A DNA stretch of 64,000 nucleotides, from the NCBI GenBank assembly GCA_964609215.1, contig CAZSQZ010000005.1:62001-126000 (forward strand), given 5' to 3'. The notes under the pieces are model-generated. The model did not search any database. It had not been told where the DNA came from and saw only the letters and a list, made by a program, of their open reading frames with translations. Positions 27,439 to 35,793 of this stretch are shown here, one piece after another; within the stretch, counting starts at the first letter, position 1; every line of letters starts with the position of its first letter. The DNA comes from JABDKJ01 sp964609215. GTDB taxonomy: Bacteria; Bacteroidota; Bacteroidia; Flavobacteriales_D; JABDKJ01. A program made the position numbers and the translations under genes.

Positions 27439-28398
27439 CTAGAATTCAAATGTGGATTTTACCGTAATTTCTCTCAGCAAAGACCTAAAATCTGAAATGA
27501 TTTCATCCATAATTTCAGCAGCTGGCAAAATAGTATCAATTTGACTGGATATCTGCCCAATTTCCAATTCTCCATTCTCCAGATCCCCTTCAAACATTCC
27601 CTTTTTCGCTCTTCCTCTTCCTAAAATTTCTTTCAATTCTTCAGGGCTGGCATCTCTGTCATAGGCTCTCATAATTTCTTCAAAGAAACCATTGCGTAAT
27701 AAACGTACAGGTGTAACCTCTTTTAGCGTCAAAAGGGTTTCCCCCTCTCCTGCTTTTACTACAGCATCCTTAAAAAGTTGATGCGCTGATGATTCCTCTG
27801 ATGCTACAAATCTACTCCCTATTTGCACTGCATCTGCCCCTAATACCATTGCTGCAAGCATAGATTTTCCCGTTCCAATTCCTCCAGCCGCTATAACCGG
27901 AATCTCCACTGCTTCTACCACCTCTGGAATTAGACAAAGTGTTGTTGTTTCCTCACGTCCATTATGGCCTCCAGCCTCAAAACCCTCTGCGACAACAGCG
28001 TCTACTCCCGCTTCCTGAGATTTAAGCGCAAACTTCTTACTAGACACCACATGCACTACTTTTATTCCCTTATCCTTCAAAAAACCGGTCCATTTTTTCG
28101 GATTTCCAGCCGAGGTGAAGACAATAGGAACTTTGTATTTAACAATTAACTCAAAATGAGCTTCTATATCTGCATAGAGCAAAGGCACATTCACCGCATA
28201 AGGTTGGTCTGTAGCATCAGAAACTTTCTGTAAGTGCTGTTCTAAAATCTCAGGATACATGCTCCCTGCACCAATTATTCCCAATCCTCCATGATTACTA
28301 ACTGCAGCAGCCAATTCCCAGCCTGAGCACCATACCATTCCCGCCTGAATAAGTGGGTATTTTATACCAAAAAGTTCACAAACACTATTTTTAGACAT
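27439..28398 (-). CDS. Nitronate monooxygenase / 2-nitropropane dioxygenase family FMN enzyme
   Basis: FMN-dependent TIM-barrel enzyme of 319 residues, of the nitronate monooxygenase/FabK-like group. Motifs: 'KYPLIQAGMVWCSG' at the N-terminus, 'VVAEGFEAGGHNG', 'PVIAAGGIGTGKSMLAAMVLGADAVQIGSRF' region (phosphate binding, glycines visible). Members oxidise nitronates such as propionate-3-nitronate; the closely related FabK is an enoyl-ACP reductase, so the exact reaction is uncertain. The upstream region carries a perfect 10-bp inverted repeat overlapping a TAATTTTG box. Confidence 0.87.
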   Translation of the reverse strand: MSKNSVCELFGIKYPLIQAGMVWCSGWELAAAVSNHGGLGIIGAGSMYPEILEQHLQKVSDATDQPYAVNVPLLYADIEAHFELIVKYKVPIVFTSAGNPKKWTGFLKDKGIKVVHVVSSKKFALKSQEAGVDAVVAEGFEAGGHNGREETTTLCLIPEVVEAVEIPVIAAGGIGTGKSMLAAMVLGADAVQIGSRFVASEESSAHQLFKDAVVKAGEGETLLTLKEVTPVRLLRNGFFEEIMRAYDRDASPEELKEILGRGRAKKGMFEGDLENGELEIGQISSQIDTILPAAEIMDEIISDFRSLLREITVKSTFEF

Positions 28399-28408
28399 AA
28401 TTCTGTAT

Positions 28409-28432
28409 AAATTCTAATCAAAATTAGAATTT
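28409..28432. promoter_or_regulatory. 10-bp inverted repeat overlapping a minus-strand -7 box
   Basis: Arms AAATTCTAAT (28409-28418) and ATTAGAATTT (28423-28432) with loop CAAA. The minus-strand box TAATTTTG (28426-28419) sits across the loop, 20 bases before the ATG at 28398, so a bound regulator would block the promoter. Confidence 0.55.
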
Positions 28433-28524
28433 GAACGTATAAACTTTAGTCTTCTAAAAAAATTATTTAATAGAATTTTTAATAGTTTCTATATAAGGTT
28501 GCCCTTTATAGAAAAAGTATATTA

Positions 28525-28532
28525 TATATTTG
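28525..28532 (+). promoter_or_regulatory. -7 box TATATTTG directly before the PorG-like gene
   Basis: Exact TAnnTTTG match, with only 5 bases between the box and TTG 28538, predicting a leaderless transcript. This supports 28538 over the upstream in-frame TTG at 28499. Confidence 0.5.
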
Positions 28533-28537
28533 TTCGG

Positions 28538-29524
28538 TTGAAACGACTAAGCACTATATTTATTTTTGTTCTCAGCATTTCTACTTTTGATGCTCAGTAC
28601 CTTTGGGATTTTGGTGTCACCGTAGGTGGTTCTAATTATCTAGGAGACATTGGAGGTGTTGACAGGGCGCGTAGAGATTTCATTTATGATGTCAAGTTAA
28701 GAGATACCAGGTATACAGCTGGTGCTTTCATAAGAAGAAGAATTTCCAGATCCTTTAATATCAAGCTTGCTGGCTATTTTTCTCGTATTCAAGGTGATGA
28801 TCAATTTACTACAGAATATGGTCCACGAAGAGCAAGAAATCTGAATTTCACGAATAATATCAAAGAACTTTCGCTTCAAACAGAGTTCACCTTATACTCT
28901 GACAATGATTTCGGTGGAAGAGGTTTGTATAATCCAAATTTCAGAGTCTACGGCCTTGTGGGAGTAGGAGGCTTTTTACATAATCCCAGAGGAACTTATG
29001 CAGGGGACAATCCAGCATTTCAAGGAATGACTGTAGATTTGGCTCCTCTTAGAACAGAAGGTCAGGCTGAAGAATATGATAGATGGGGTATAACAGTGCC
29101 ATTAGGCTTTGGTTTTTATTTCACCTATGCAAGAAAATATAGATTTGGTTGGGAACTCTCTTACCGTATGACGTTTACCGATTATTTAGATGATATAAGT
29201 TCGGTATACGCTACAGATGCGGAATTGGGCAATGATCCCTTAAGAATCGCATTTGCCAGTCAAACTACACCAGCTGTTATTGAAGAGGCTTTTCCGGGAG
29301 AACCAGAAGTGATTTTTAATTATGTCTATCCTTCTAACTATGATCCATCAACTCCAAGAAATCCAAGAGGAGTTATAAGTAACAATGACGGTTATATTTT
29401 CATGAACCTTAGTGCTGGATTGATTCTTCAGAAAAAATCTAAAAGCTTCCAAACTAAAAAGAGAAGATACAGCTGGCTGAAGGGCAAGGTGAAGAAAAAG
29501 AGAAAGTCTAGAGCGAAGTTCTAA
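28538..29524 (+). CDS. Outer-membrane barrel protein, DUF6089/PorG-like (T9SS)
   Basis: A 328-residue protein with signal peptide (LKRLSTIFIFVLSISTFDAQ) starting at TTG 28538, followed by the DUF6089-type opening 'YLWDFGVTVGGSNYLGDIGG' and alternating beta strands such as 'YDRWGITVPLGFGFYFTYA' and 'YRFGWELSYRMTFTDYLDD'. PorG of Porphyromonas, an outer-membrane T9SS component, belongs to this family; I assign it from pattern memory with moderate confidence. The C-terminus is strongly basic (KKKRKSRAKF). It ends one base before the convergent polysaccharide operon. Confidence 0.72.
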   Translation: MKRLSTIFIFVLSISTFDAQYLWDFGVTVGGSNYLGDIGGVDRARRDFIYDVKLRDTRYTAGAFIRRRISRSFNIKLAGYFSRIQGDDQFTTEYGPRRARNLNFTNNIKELSLQTEFTLYSDNDFGGRGLYNPNFRVYGLVGVGGFLHNPRGTYAGDNPAFQGMTVDLAPLRTEGQAEEYDRWGITVPLGFGFYFTYARKYRFGWELSYRMTFTDYLDDISSVYATDAELGNDPLRIAFASQTTPAVIEEAFPGEPEVIFNYVYPSNYDPSTPRNPRGVISNNDGYIFMNLSAGLILQKKSKSFQTKKRRYSWLKGKVKKKRKSRAKF

Positions 29525-30268
29525 TCAGCTCCAATATTGATTCAATTTACTTAGTGGTTTTCTGATTAAGGTAAATGGTCCCGCTTTGAGGTTATTTATT
29601 CTCCAAGCTCTACGATCTTCCTGATTGGCTCTAATCCTATGCCTTAAAGAAGCATTACTCTCCCCTCCCATTCTCATTTTTGTGATTAAGGTTGGAACAT
29701 AATTGCTTTTGATTTTATGTTTTTCGATCATTCTGAGCATCAACTCATAGTCTGCAGATATAGAAAAGGAAGTATTATACACCCCAAAATTATCATAGCA
29801 TTCTTTCCTGAGAAAAAAAGTAGGGTGTGGTGGCATCCAACCTTTTTGAAATAATCCAGATTTAAATTTTTCACTCTTCCAGTCTCTTACAATATGTTCC
29901 AGATTATCTTTTTTTACATATTGTAAATCTCCATAACACGCGTCAGTATTATCTTTAAAGCCACTTACAATCTCACTTATTACCGCTTTGGAAGCGTATA
30001 CATCATCCGCATTTAGTATTCCAATCACCTCGCCATTTGCTAGAGCAATTCCCTTATTCATAGCATCATAAATACCTTTGTCCTTTTCGGAAACAACACG
30101 ATGAATTTGCTCCTTGTATTTACTTACAATCTCCATCGTTGAATCGGATGAAAAACCATCTATAATGATGTACTCTATTGACTGATAATCTTGAGCTAAA
30201 ACGGACTGAATAGTTTCTTCTATAGTCTCCTCTGCATTATAGCAAACGGTAATAATTGAAATCTTCAT
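29525..30268 (-). CDS. Glycosyltransferase family 2 (WcaE-like)
   Basis: Cytosolic GT-A enzyme of 247 residues: 'KISIITVCYNAEETIEETIQSVL' at the N-terminus, 'YIIIDGFSSDSTMEI', 'SEKDKGIYDAMNKGIALANG' and 'GILNADDVYA' (metal-binding DD). It adds a sugar during surface-polysaccharide synthesis. It is the last gene of a seven-gene minus-strand operon; its start overlaps the stop of the acetyltransferase gene by 4 bases (ATGA). Confidence 0.9.
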   Translation of the reverse strand: MKISIITVCYNAEETIEETIQSVLAQDYQSIEYIIIDGFSSDSTMEIVSKYKEQIHRVVSEKDKGIYDAMNKGIALANGEVIGILNADDVYASKAVISEIVSGFKDNTDACYGDLQYVKKDNLEHIVRDWKSEKFKSGLFQKGWMPPHPTFFLRKECYDNFGVYNTSFSISADYELMLRMIEKHKIKSNYVPTLITKMRMGGESNASLRHRIRANQEDRRAWRINNLKAGPFTLIRKPLSKLNQYWS

Positions 30269-30810
30269 GAAATCTCTCTTTGCTTAACTTTTACCGCTGG
30301 TATTCCAGAGTAGATTCCATAGGCTTCTAAACACTTAGGAGCTCTTGAATTTGCAGAAAGCACGGAATGATCTTTACAAATAGTTCCGGGACCAACAAAG
30401 GATTTTGCACCAATCCATACTCCATCTTCCAAGGTAATTGGTGCTATCTCCAAGTCAAAACTTGGCTTTGAATAGTTGTGATTACCACATTCCAACATTG
30501 CGCCTTGAGAGATACAAACGTTTGATCCTATTTTAACTAAATCCAAATTATCTATCCAAACATTCTCACCTATCCAAGAGAAATTTTCAATCTCCAATTT
30601 CCAGGGATACTTAATGTTAACACCAGGTTTAATAGTAACTCCCTTTCCTATTCTCGCTCCAAAAAGCCTCAACCAAAATTTGAACATTCCCGAAAAAGGA
30701 AACAGTTTAGAATGAAAAAAGACGGCTTGAATCCAAAACCAAAATAGCCGTTTCATTGGCGATCCCGGTTTGTACCAATCATTATTATATTTAGACAAGT
30801 CTGTTTTCAT
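30265..30810 (-). CDS. WcaF-like hexapeptide-repeat acetyltransferase
   Basis: A 181-residue left-handed beta-helix acetyltransferase. It has hexapeptide-repeat turns in 'ARIGKGVTIKPGVNIKYP', 'IGENVWIDNLDLVKIGSNVCISQ' and 'LEDGVWIGAKSFVGPGTICKD', plus the WcaF signature 'CGNHNYSKPSFDLEIAPI'. It is predicted to O-acetylate a sugar of the polysaccharide, as WcaF does in colanic acid. It overlaps both neighbouring genes by 4 bases. Confidence 0.88.
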   Translation of the reverse strand: MKTDLSKYNNDWYKPGSPMKRLFWFWIQAVFFHSKLFPFSGMFKFWLRLFGARIGKGVTIKPGVNIKYPWKLEIENFSWIGENVWIDNLDLVKIGSNVCISQGAMLECGNHNYSKPSFDLEIAPITLEDGVWIGAKSFVGPGTICKDHSVLSANSRAPKCLEAYGIYSGIPAVKVKQREIS

Positions 30811-31934
30811 TCAAAAAGACGAATATATTCAGTTCTTATGGTTTCAAGGTCAATTTTTTTCTTTGCATAGGAAATAGCTCCTCTGTAATAGTTCTGATAT
30901 TCATCATTATCCATGCTCAAAAAGAATTTGATTTTCTCTGCAAACGATTCCTTTTCAGACAAAGCTAATTCAAAACCTGCGGTGCTTTTAGCAAGCCCTA
31001 ACCAGGGAGTTTGGTCAGATATTAAAACAGGTGTTCCATTAATCAAGCTTTCATAAATTACATGTCCATAGTTCTCGCCTAGTGTGGGTAAAAACATCAG
31101 ATGTGCTTTTTGTAGTTCTTTCTCAAACTCTTCTGGAGCTAAAGAACCTAAAAATTGAACATCAATGTTTTGGAGGGATTCGGAAACTGATTTGCAAGAA
31201 AGAAAGTAGTCCTGATCGTACTTCTCTCCTATTACTTTTAATCGAATTCCATTAAAGTCAGCCTCCTGAAGGCATTGCAATGCAAAAAGTAAATTCTTCT
31301 CTTTGGCTATTCTTCCAGCAAAAACCATTTCCAGAACTCCATTCTCTTTTTCCTTTGGAATTGGTTCTCTAACTATTCTGGGACAATTAGAAGCAACACT
31401 AATATGCTTACTTAATTTTTGAGCCAGGATATCTTTGGCTTCATCATCCGTTGTTCCCTGAAAGTGCACGTTTTTATAGCTTCCTTTTATTCTGGCAAGA
31501 CTCAAATAGGCTTTTTTCTTGAATGACTTGATCGCTAAGGCGCTGGATCTTAACATTCCCCTTGGGGCAAGAATGCATTTTTTGTCACCTATTAAATCCA
31601 ATGGCCAGATGGAATACACTTTAGAAAAGATTCCATTCAAATAACAAAGATCAAAATCAAGGTTCCCAACCAGATTTCTTATGTAGGATTTATTTTCATG
31701 TTCTCTGGATAGATAAAATACTTCGCAATTTTCAGAATACTTTGTCCATTGGTTGGAAGGAATATCTGGATAAGGAGTCTCCTGCATATAATCCCTATCG
31801 GAAGTAATGACAAGAAAATAATAGTCTTTCTCCAAAAATTGAATCATATTGGAGCAAGAGGTAATAGGCCCTCCAGCTTTATAGCCAGGTTTGAACCAAT
31901 CGATAAAAACAAGAATGCGCTTTTTATTCTTCAA
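30807..31934 (-). CDS. Glycosyltransferase family 4 (GT-B)
   Basis: A 375-residue GT4 enzyme. The N-terminal acceptor half begins 'KRILVFIDWFKPGYKAGGPITS'. The donor half contains 'VFAGRIAKEKNLLFALQCL', 'VKFLGSLAPEEFEKELQKAHLMFLP'-type sequence and 'ENYGHVIYESLINGTPVL' (the E-x7-E-like motif). It transfers a nucleotide-activated sugar during surface-polysaccharide assembly. The start overlaps the asparagine synthase stop by 11 bases; the stop overlaps the acetyltransferase start by 4 bases. Confidence 0.9.
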   Translation of the reverse strand: MKNKKRILVFIDWFKPGYKAGGPITSCSNMIQFLEKDYYFLVITSDRDYMQETPYPDIPSNQWTKYSENCEVFYLSREHENKSYIRNLVGNLDFDLCYLNGIFSKVYSIWPLDLIGDKKCILAPRGMLRSSALAIKSFKKKAYLSLARIKGSYKNVHFQGTTDDEAKDILAQKLSKHISVASNCPRIVREPIPKEKENGVLEMVFAGRIAKEKNLLFALQCLQEADFNGIRLKVIGEKYDQDYFLSCKSVSESLQNIDVQFLGSLAPEEFEKELQKAHLMFLPTLGENYGHVIYESLINGTPVLISDQTPWLGLAKSTAGFELALSEKESFAEKIKFFLSMDNDEYQNYYRGAISYAKKKIDLETIRTEYIRLFE

Positions 31935-33795
31935 TTAAATTTATTTGAAGCCACTGTTCCAAAACTACGAGATGCCAAATACGTGACCAAGTAATTGAAG
32001 GATCATCATTCAGAAATCTACTCCAAAGACCCAAAAGCTCTTTTGATGCTATAACCTCTCGCTCGGCAAGAGAATTAATCTTTTCCTCGCAAAAATCTTT
32101 TAAATCCTTTTTCATCCATTCCTTCCAAGGAAAAGTGAAACCCATTTTTTTTCGATTGACCACCTCATCGGGTAACAGATCTGAAAAGGCTTCTATCAGT
32201 AATTTTTTTGGACTATGGGGATACTTGGTTCTATCATCAATAGCTAAAACCATATCCACAAACTCGTGATCTAGAAATGGAACTCTTACCTCTAATGCAC
32301 TGGCCATGCTCATTTGATCCGTATCTCTCAGTAATACATTGGTCATATAAGAGTTAAATTCCAATAGTGAAATCTTACTTAGATATGGCAATTTAAAGGC
32401 ATATCCATCAAAAGAAATATGCTCTTGCCCCTTTTTGAAGACCTCGTTTTCTGGTAATTGTTTAAGGCCTGTTAAATTCAGAATTGATTCATCTTGAAGC
32501 ACCGCTCGCATACTTGGATATATATACTCCAGATCAAAATAGTCCTTAACTAAAATATCTTTGACCTTGGTTCCAGCGGCTTGTGTATTCATTCTGGAGT
32601 ATACCGAACCGGCCATTTTTCTTAGAAAAAGAGGAAAGCTCGTAATCCACTTCTTTTGGGAAATATTGGCGCAATACTTAAATAGATCGTAGCCGGCAAA
32701 AAGCTCATCTCCACCTAAACCTGACAGAGCCATTGTAATTCCACTCTCCTTTGTTTTCTTTGAAACTAAATAAGTATTTGGACCATCTCCAGATGGATGA
32801 TCCATCGCTTTAAGTGCTTCAGGCAAAAGATCCAGAAAGTCTTTTAGTTCTAACTTAATTTCATGATGCTGTGTATTATACTTCTTTGAAATCAATTGAG
32901 AATATGGGGCTTCACTAAATTCTTCTTCGTCAAAGACTACTGAAAATGTATTGACCTTTCCTGGGGTAAGCTGTGACATTATTCCAACTATAATGCTGGA
33001 ATCAATACCGCCACTTAAAAAAGCCCCATAATCTACATCTGCCACTAATCTTTTTTCTACACTTGATATTAAACCTTGCTTAATATCATTTTGAATCTCT
33101 TTTTCATTTTTAGCCTGCGCGGGATGATGACCAAACTCAAAGTATTTAGATATTTCAAATATTCCTTCACTTAATCTGATGTAATGGCCAGGTTCCAATA
33201 CCTTGACTCCTTCAATAATTGTATTTGGAGAATGCACTGTAGAATACCTCAAATAATCCACAAGGCTTTTCTTATCTAGCTTTCTAGAAACCAATTCACT
33301 ACTCAAAAGAGCACGAACTTCAGAGGAAAATAAAATCGAATTGTCTTTTTCGGCATAATACAGTGGCTTTATTCCTACCCTGTCTCTGCAAATAAATAAT
33401 TGCTCTTCCCAATCATCCCAAATTGCAAAGGCAAACATTCCATTAAACATTTGCAATGCTTTAATGCCCCATTTTGAAAAGGCTGCAAGAATAACTTCAG
33501 AATCGCTCTTACTTTGAAATGGATAGTCTGAAAACCGTCCTTTAAGTTCCTGAAAATTGTAAAGTTCTCCATTAAAAACTAGGGTATATCTACCATCAGC
33601 ACTTTTCATAGGCTGGTTAGCCTTTTCATCCAAATCTATGATTGACAAACGTCTATGACCTAGTGCTACAAAATCATTGACATAAACACCTTCTGCATTT
33701 GGACCACGGTGAGCCAAAGCATTATTCATTTTTTCAATAACTTCTTTAGGATGTTGAACTTTTTCCAGGCCAAAGAGGCCATTGATTCCGCACAT
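31924..33795 (-). CDS. asnB: Asparagine synthase (glutamine-hydrolysing), polysaccharide-cluster type
   Basis: A 623-residue AsnB-type enzyme. The N-terminal glutaminase starts MCGINGLFG (Cys2 nucleophile after Met removal) with 'HRGPNAEGVYV' and 'LVFNGELYNF'. The C-terminal synthetase has the PP-loop 'AFLSGGIDSSI' and 'LGGDELFAGYD'. AsnB paralogues in polysaccharide clusters probably amidate a sugar acid or an attached amino acid instead of making free asparagine; the location suggests this, but the sequence alone does not decide. It starts directly at the stop of the SDR gene. Confidence 0.92.
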   Translation of the reverse strand: MCGINGLFGLEKVQHPKEVIEKMNNALAHRGPNAEGVYVNDFVALGHRRLSIIDLDEKANQPMKSADGRYTLVFNGELYNFQELKGRFSDYPFQSKSDSEVILAAFSKWGIKALQMFNGMFAFAIWDDWEEQLFICRDRVGIKPLYYAEKDNSILFSSEVRALLSSELVSRKLDKKSLVDYLRYSTVHSPNTIIEGVKVLEPGHYIRLSEGIFEISKYFEFGHHPAQAKNEKEIQNDIKQGLISSVEKRLVADVDYGAFLSGGIDSSIIVGIMSQLTPGKVNTFSVVFDEEEFSEAPYSQLISKKYNTQHHEIKLELKDFLDLLPEALKAMDHPSGDGPNTYLVSKKTKESGITMALSGLGGDELFAGYDLFKYCANISQKKWITSFPLFLRKMAGSVYSRMNTQAAGTKVKDILVKDYFDLEYIYPSMRAVLQDESILNLTGLKQLPENEVFKKGQEHISFDGYAFKLPYLSKISLLEFNSYMTNVLLRDTDQMSMASALEVRVPFLDHEFVDMVLAIDDRTKYPHSPKKLLIEAFSDLLPDEVVNRKKMGFTFPWKEWMKKDLKDFCEEKINSLAEREVIASKELLGLWSRFLNDDPSITWSRIWHLVVLEQWLQINLIEE

Positions 33796-34734
33796 CTATA
33801 AATTTATGTAATGGGGTGTTTCAATAATACTTTTCAATCCAATTTCAAGAGGAATGAGTTCTCTTTGTAGGATCTCTTTCATTTGTCTATTATCTGGTAA
33901 TCTTCTAGACATATCTCCTTCAGCCAATGGAGGTAAGTGAACAATTTGAGAAGGAGAACCGGTAATTTCAACAATTTTTCTTGCCAAGTCAATAATGGTC
34001 ATTTCCTTGTCAGAACCAATATTTACAACATCATTGATAAATAAGTTGTCTTCAAAGCACTTCAAGCATGTATCCACATTGTCATTGATATGGCAGAAAG
34101 TACGTGTTTGATTTCCATCTCCGTAAACGGTAATATCTTCTCCCTTCAATGCAGCTCGCAGAAACTTAGAGATTACAAAATCCTTACTTTGTTTTGGGCC
34201 ATAGGTATTGAAAAATCTAAAGATCGTATATTCTAAACCAAATTCTTGATAATAGGATCTTAAGTAGGCTTCTCCCACATTTTTTACAATTGCATAGGGT
34301 AATTTAGAATTTAAAGGAGTGGTCTTCTCATTTTGAGGAATCTCAACGGGTTCGCCATAAACCTCTGATGATGATGAATAGAATACTCTCTTCACTCTTG
34401 AATTTTTAGATAAATCCAAAATATTTCTAATTCCTTCAATATCTTTTAAAACTGAAACTGGATTCTCTAATGTTCTCTGTACACCTACCAGTGCAGCATA
34501 GTGGAAAACGTAATCAAAATTATAGGCGTAAAATACTCCAGAGATATCATTGAAATTATTTACATCACACTTTATAAATTGAAGATTATCGTAAGCTTCT
34601 AAAGGTAATTTTTTAGTATCTCCTGTTCTTAAATTGTCTACAACCACAACAAGATTTTGAGAGTCTTGCGCTAACCTAATCGCAACTTCACTCGCAATAA
34701 ATCCTGCCCCACCAGTAACCAATATACGTTTCAT
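33796..34734 (-). CDS. NAD-dependent sugar epimerase/dehydratase (extended SDR)
   Basis: Nucleotide-sugar modifying enzyme of 312 residues: Rossmann motif TGGAGFI at residues 7-13, catalytic Ser cluster 'FYSSSSEVYGE' (~119-128) and YAIVK (Tyr147, Lys151). 'FRFFNTYGPKQ' and 'RTFCHINDNVD' are typical of UDP-glucose 4-epimerase/UDP-xylose synthase relatives. The exact reaction (4-epimerase, dehydratase or decarboxylase) is not settled. It supplies a sugar precursor to the polysaccharide cluster. Confidence 0.9.
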   Translation of the reverse strand: MKRILVTGGAGFIASEVAIRLAQDSQNLVVVVDNLRTGDTKKLPLEAYDNLQFIKCDVNNFNDISGVFYAYNFDYVFHYAALVGVQRTLENPVSVLKDIEGIRNILDLSKNSRVKRVFYSSSSEVYGEPVEIPQNEKTTPLNSKLPYAIVKNVGEAYLRSYYQEFGLEYTIFRFFNTYGPKQSKDFVISKFLRAALKGEDITVYGDGNQTRTFCHINDNVDTCLKCFEDNLFINDVVNIGSDKEMTIIDLARKIVEITGSPSQIVHLPPLAEGDMSRRLPDNRQMKEILQRELIPLEIGLKSIIETPHYINL

Positions 34735-34758
34735 AATTTTTAATTAACTATTCTAAAT

Positions 34759-35793
34759 TTACAATATTTCTAGCAAATTGTCAGCCCACTTTCGAGGACT
34801 AATCTTATTTGACAGTTCAATACTGTATTTAGACATTTTAATGTATTGTTTTTCAGTCAATTGACTCATCTCATTTAAAGCATTTAAAATTTCTTCCTCT
34901 GAATCAGGATTCACCAAAAAACCATTTTTGCCTTTTTCCAGAAATTTTTCTGAGGCTCCCACCTTATTACTGAGGATCATTGGAAATCCTGCTGCTGCCA
35001 TTTCATGAACTACAAGCCCCCAAGGCTCAAAAAAACTGGGAAGAATAAAAACATCGGTTTTCAAAAGAAATTTTTCCATATCGGCTGGTTGTACAAAGCC
35101 TTGATGTGTTATTCCCTCTATTTGAGGCGCATTTTCATAGAGAGGGCCAGTTCCTAAACATAGCAATTCCCATTCCTTATTTAACTCTCTAAACTTTTGA
35201 AAGGCATTGAACAATCCAAAAATGTTCTTTTCATTGGAGTAACGGCCTATATAGATGAACTTCTTCTTTCTCTCAGAAATGGAAGATCGTGTTAAGCTAA
35301 TTTTCTCAAACAAATCAATATCTGCAGAATATAGATCATTAAGAATTCTGTCTTTTTTGAAGCCTAATTTTAAAGCGTAATTTCTCTGCCTATTCCCTGC
35401 AACCCATGCATGAGAAAAATAAGGTAATAGCTTAAATTTTGATACTAAAGTCCAAACTCTCTGTTTGAGATTTGCTTGCCAGGGATTATCTAGCGTAAGT
35501 ACTTTAATATCGCAAAGCTTCATCTTAGCAATGTTGACATAATCCTTATCTCTCCATCCACTTACGACCAAAATATCTGGCTTTAAGGAATAGCAAAGTG
35601 TCTTTAGTTCTTCGTCTTTGTAATTTGCCTTTGGATAGAACTTCGCTTTGCCCGATAGATTAAATTGAAATGGTGCTTCTGGATTCACAGGCCAATGAAT
35701 GACATGAACCTCAGCTTGCTCAGACAATTCGGAAATGCAAGCCACAAAGTACATGGCTAATTCACTATGCAAGAATAAAATCTTAGGCCTCAC
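34759..35793 (-). CDS. Glycosyltransferase family 4 (GT-B)
   Basis: A 344-residue GT4 enzyme: 'FIYIGRYSNEKNIFGLFNAFQKF' region for nucleotide-sugar binding, 'LLCLGTGPLYENAP', 'LKTDVFILPSFFEPWGLVVHEMAAAGFPMI' region with the family glutamates. It is closest in style to enzymes that extend O-antigen or exopolysaccharide repeats. It overlaps the ligase gene by 11 bases and is followed by a 24-base gap to the SDR gene. Confidence 0.9.
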   Translation of the reverse strand: MRPKILFLHSELAMYFVACISELSEQAEVHVIHWPVNPEAPFQFNLSGKAKFYPKANYKDEELKTLCYSLKPDILVVSGWRDKDYVNIAKMKLCDIKVLTLDNPWQANLKQRVWTLVSKFKLLPYFSHAWVAGNRQRNYALKLGFKKDRILNDLYSADIDLFEKISLTRSSISERKKKFIYIGRYSNEKNIFGLFNAFQKFRELNKEWELLCLGTGPLYENAPQIEGITHQGFVQPADMEKFLLKTDVFILPSFFEPWGLVVHEMAAAGFPMILSNKVGASEKFLEKGKNGFLVNPDSEEEILNALNEMSQLTEKQYIKMSKYSIELSNKISPRKWADNLLEIL

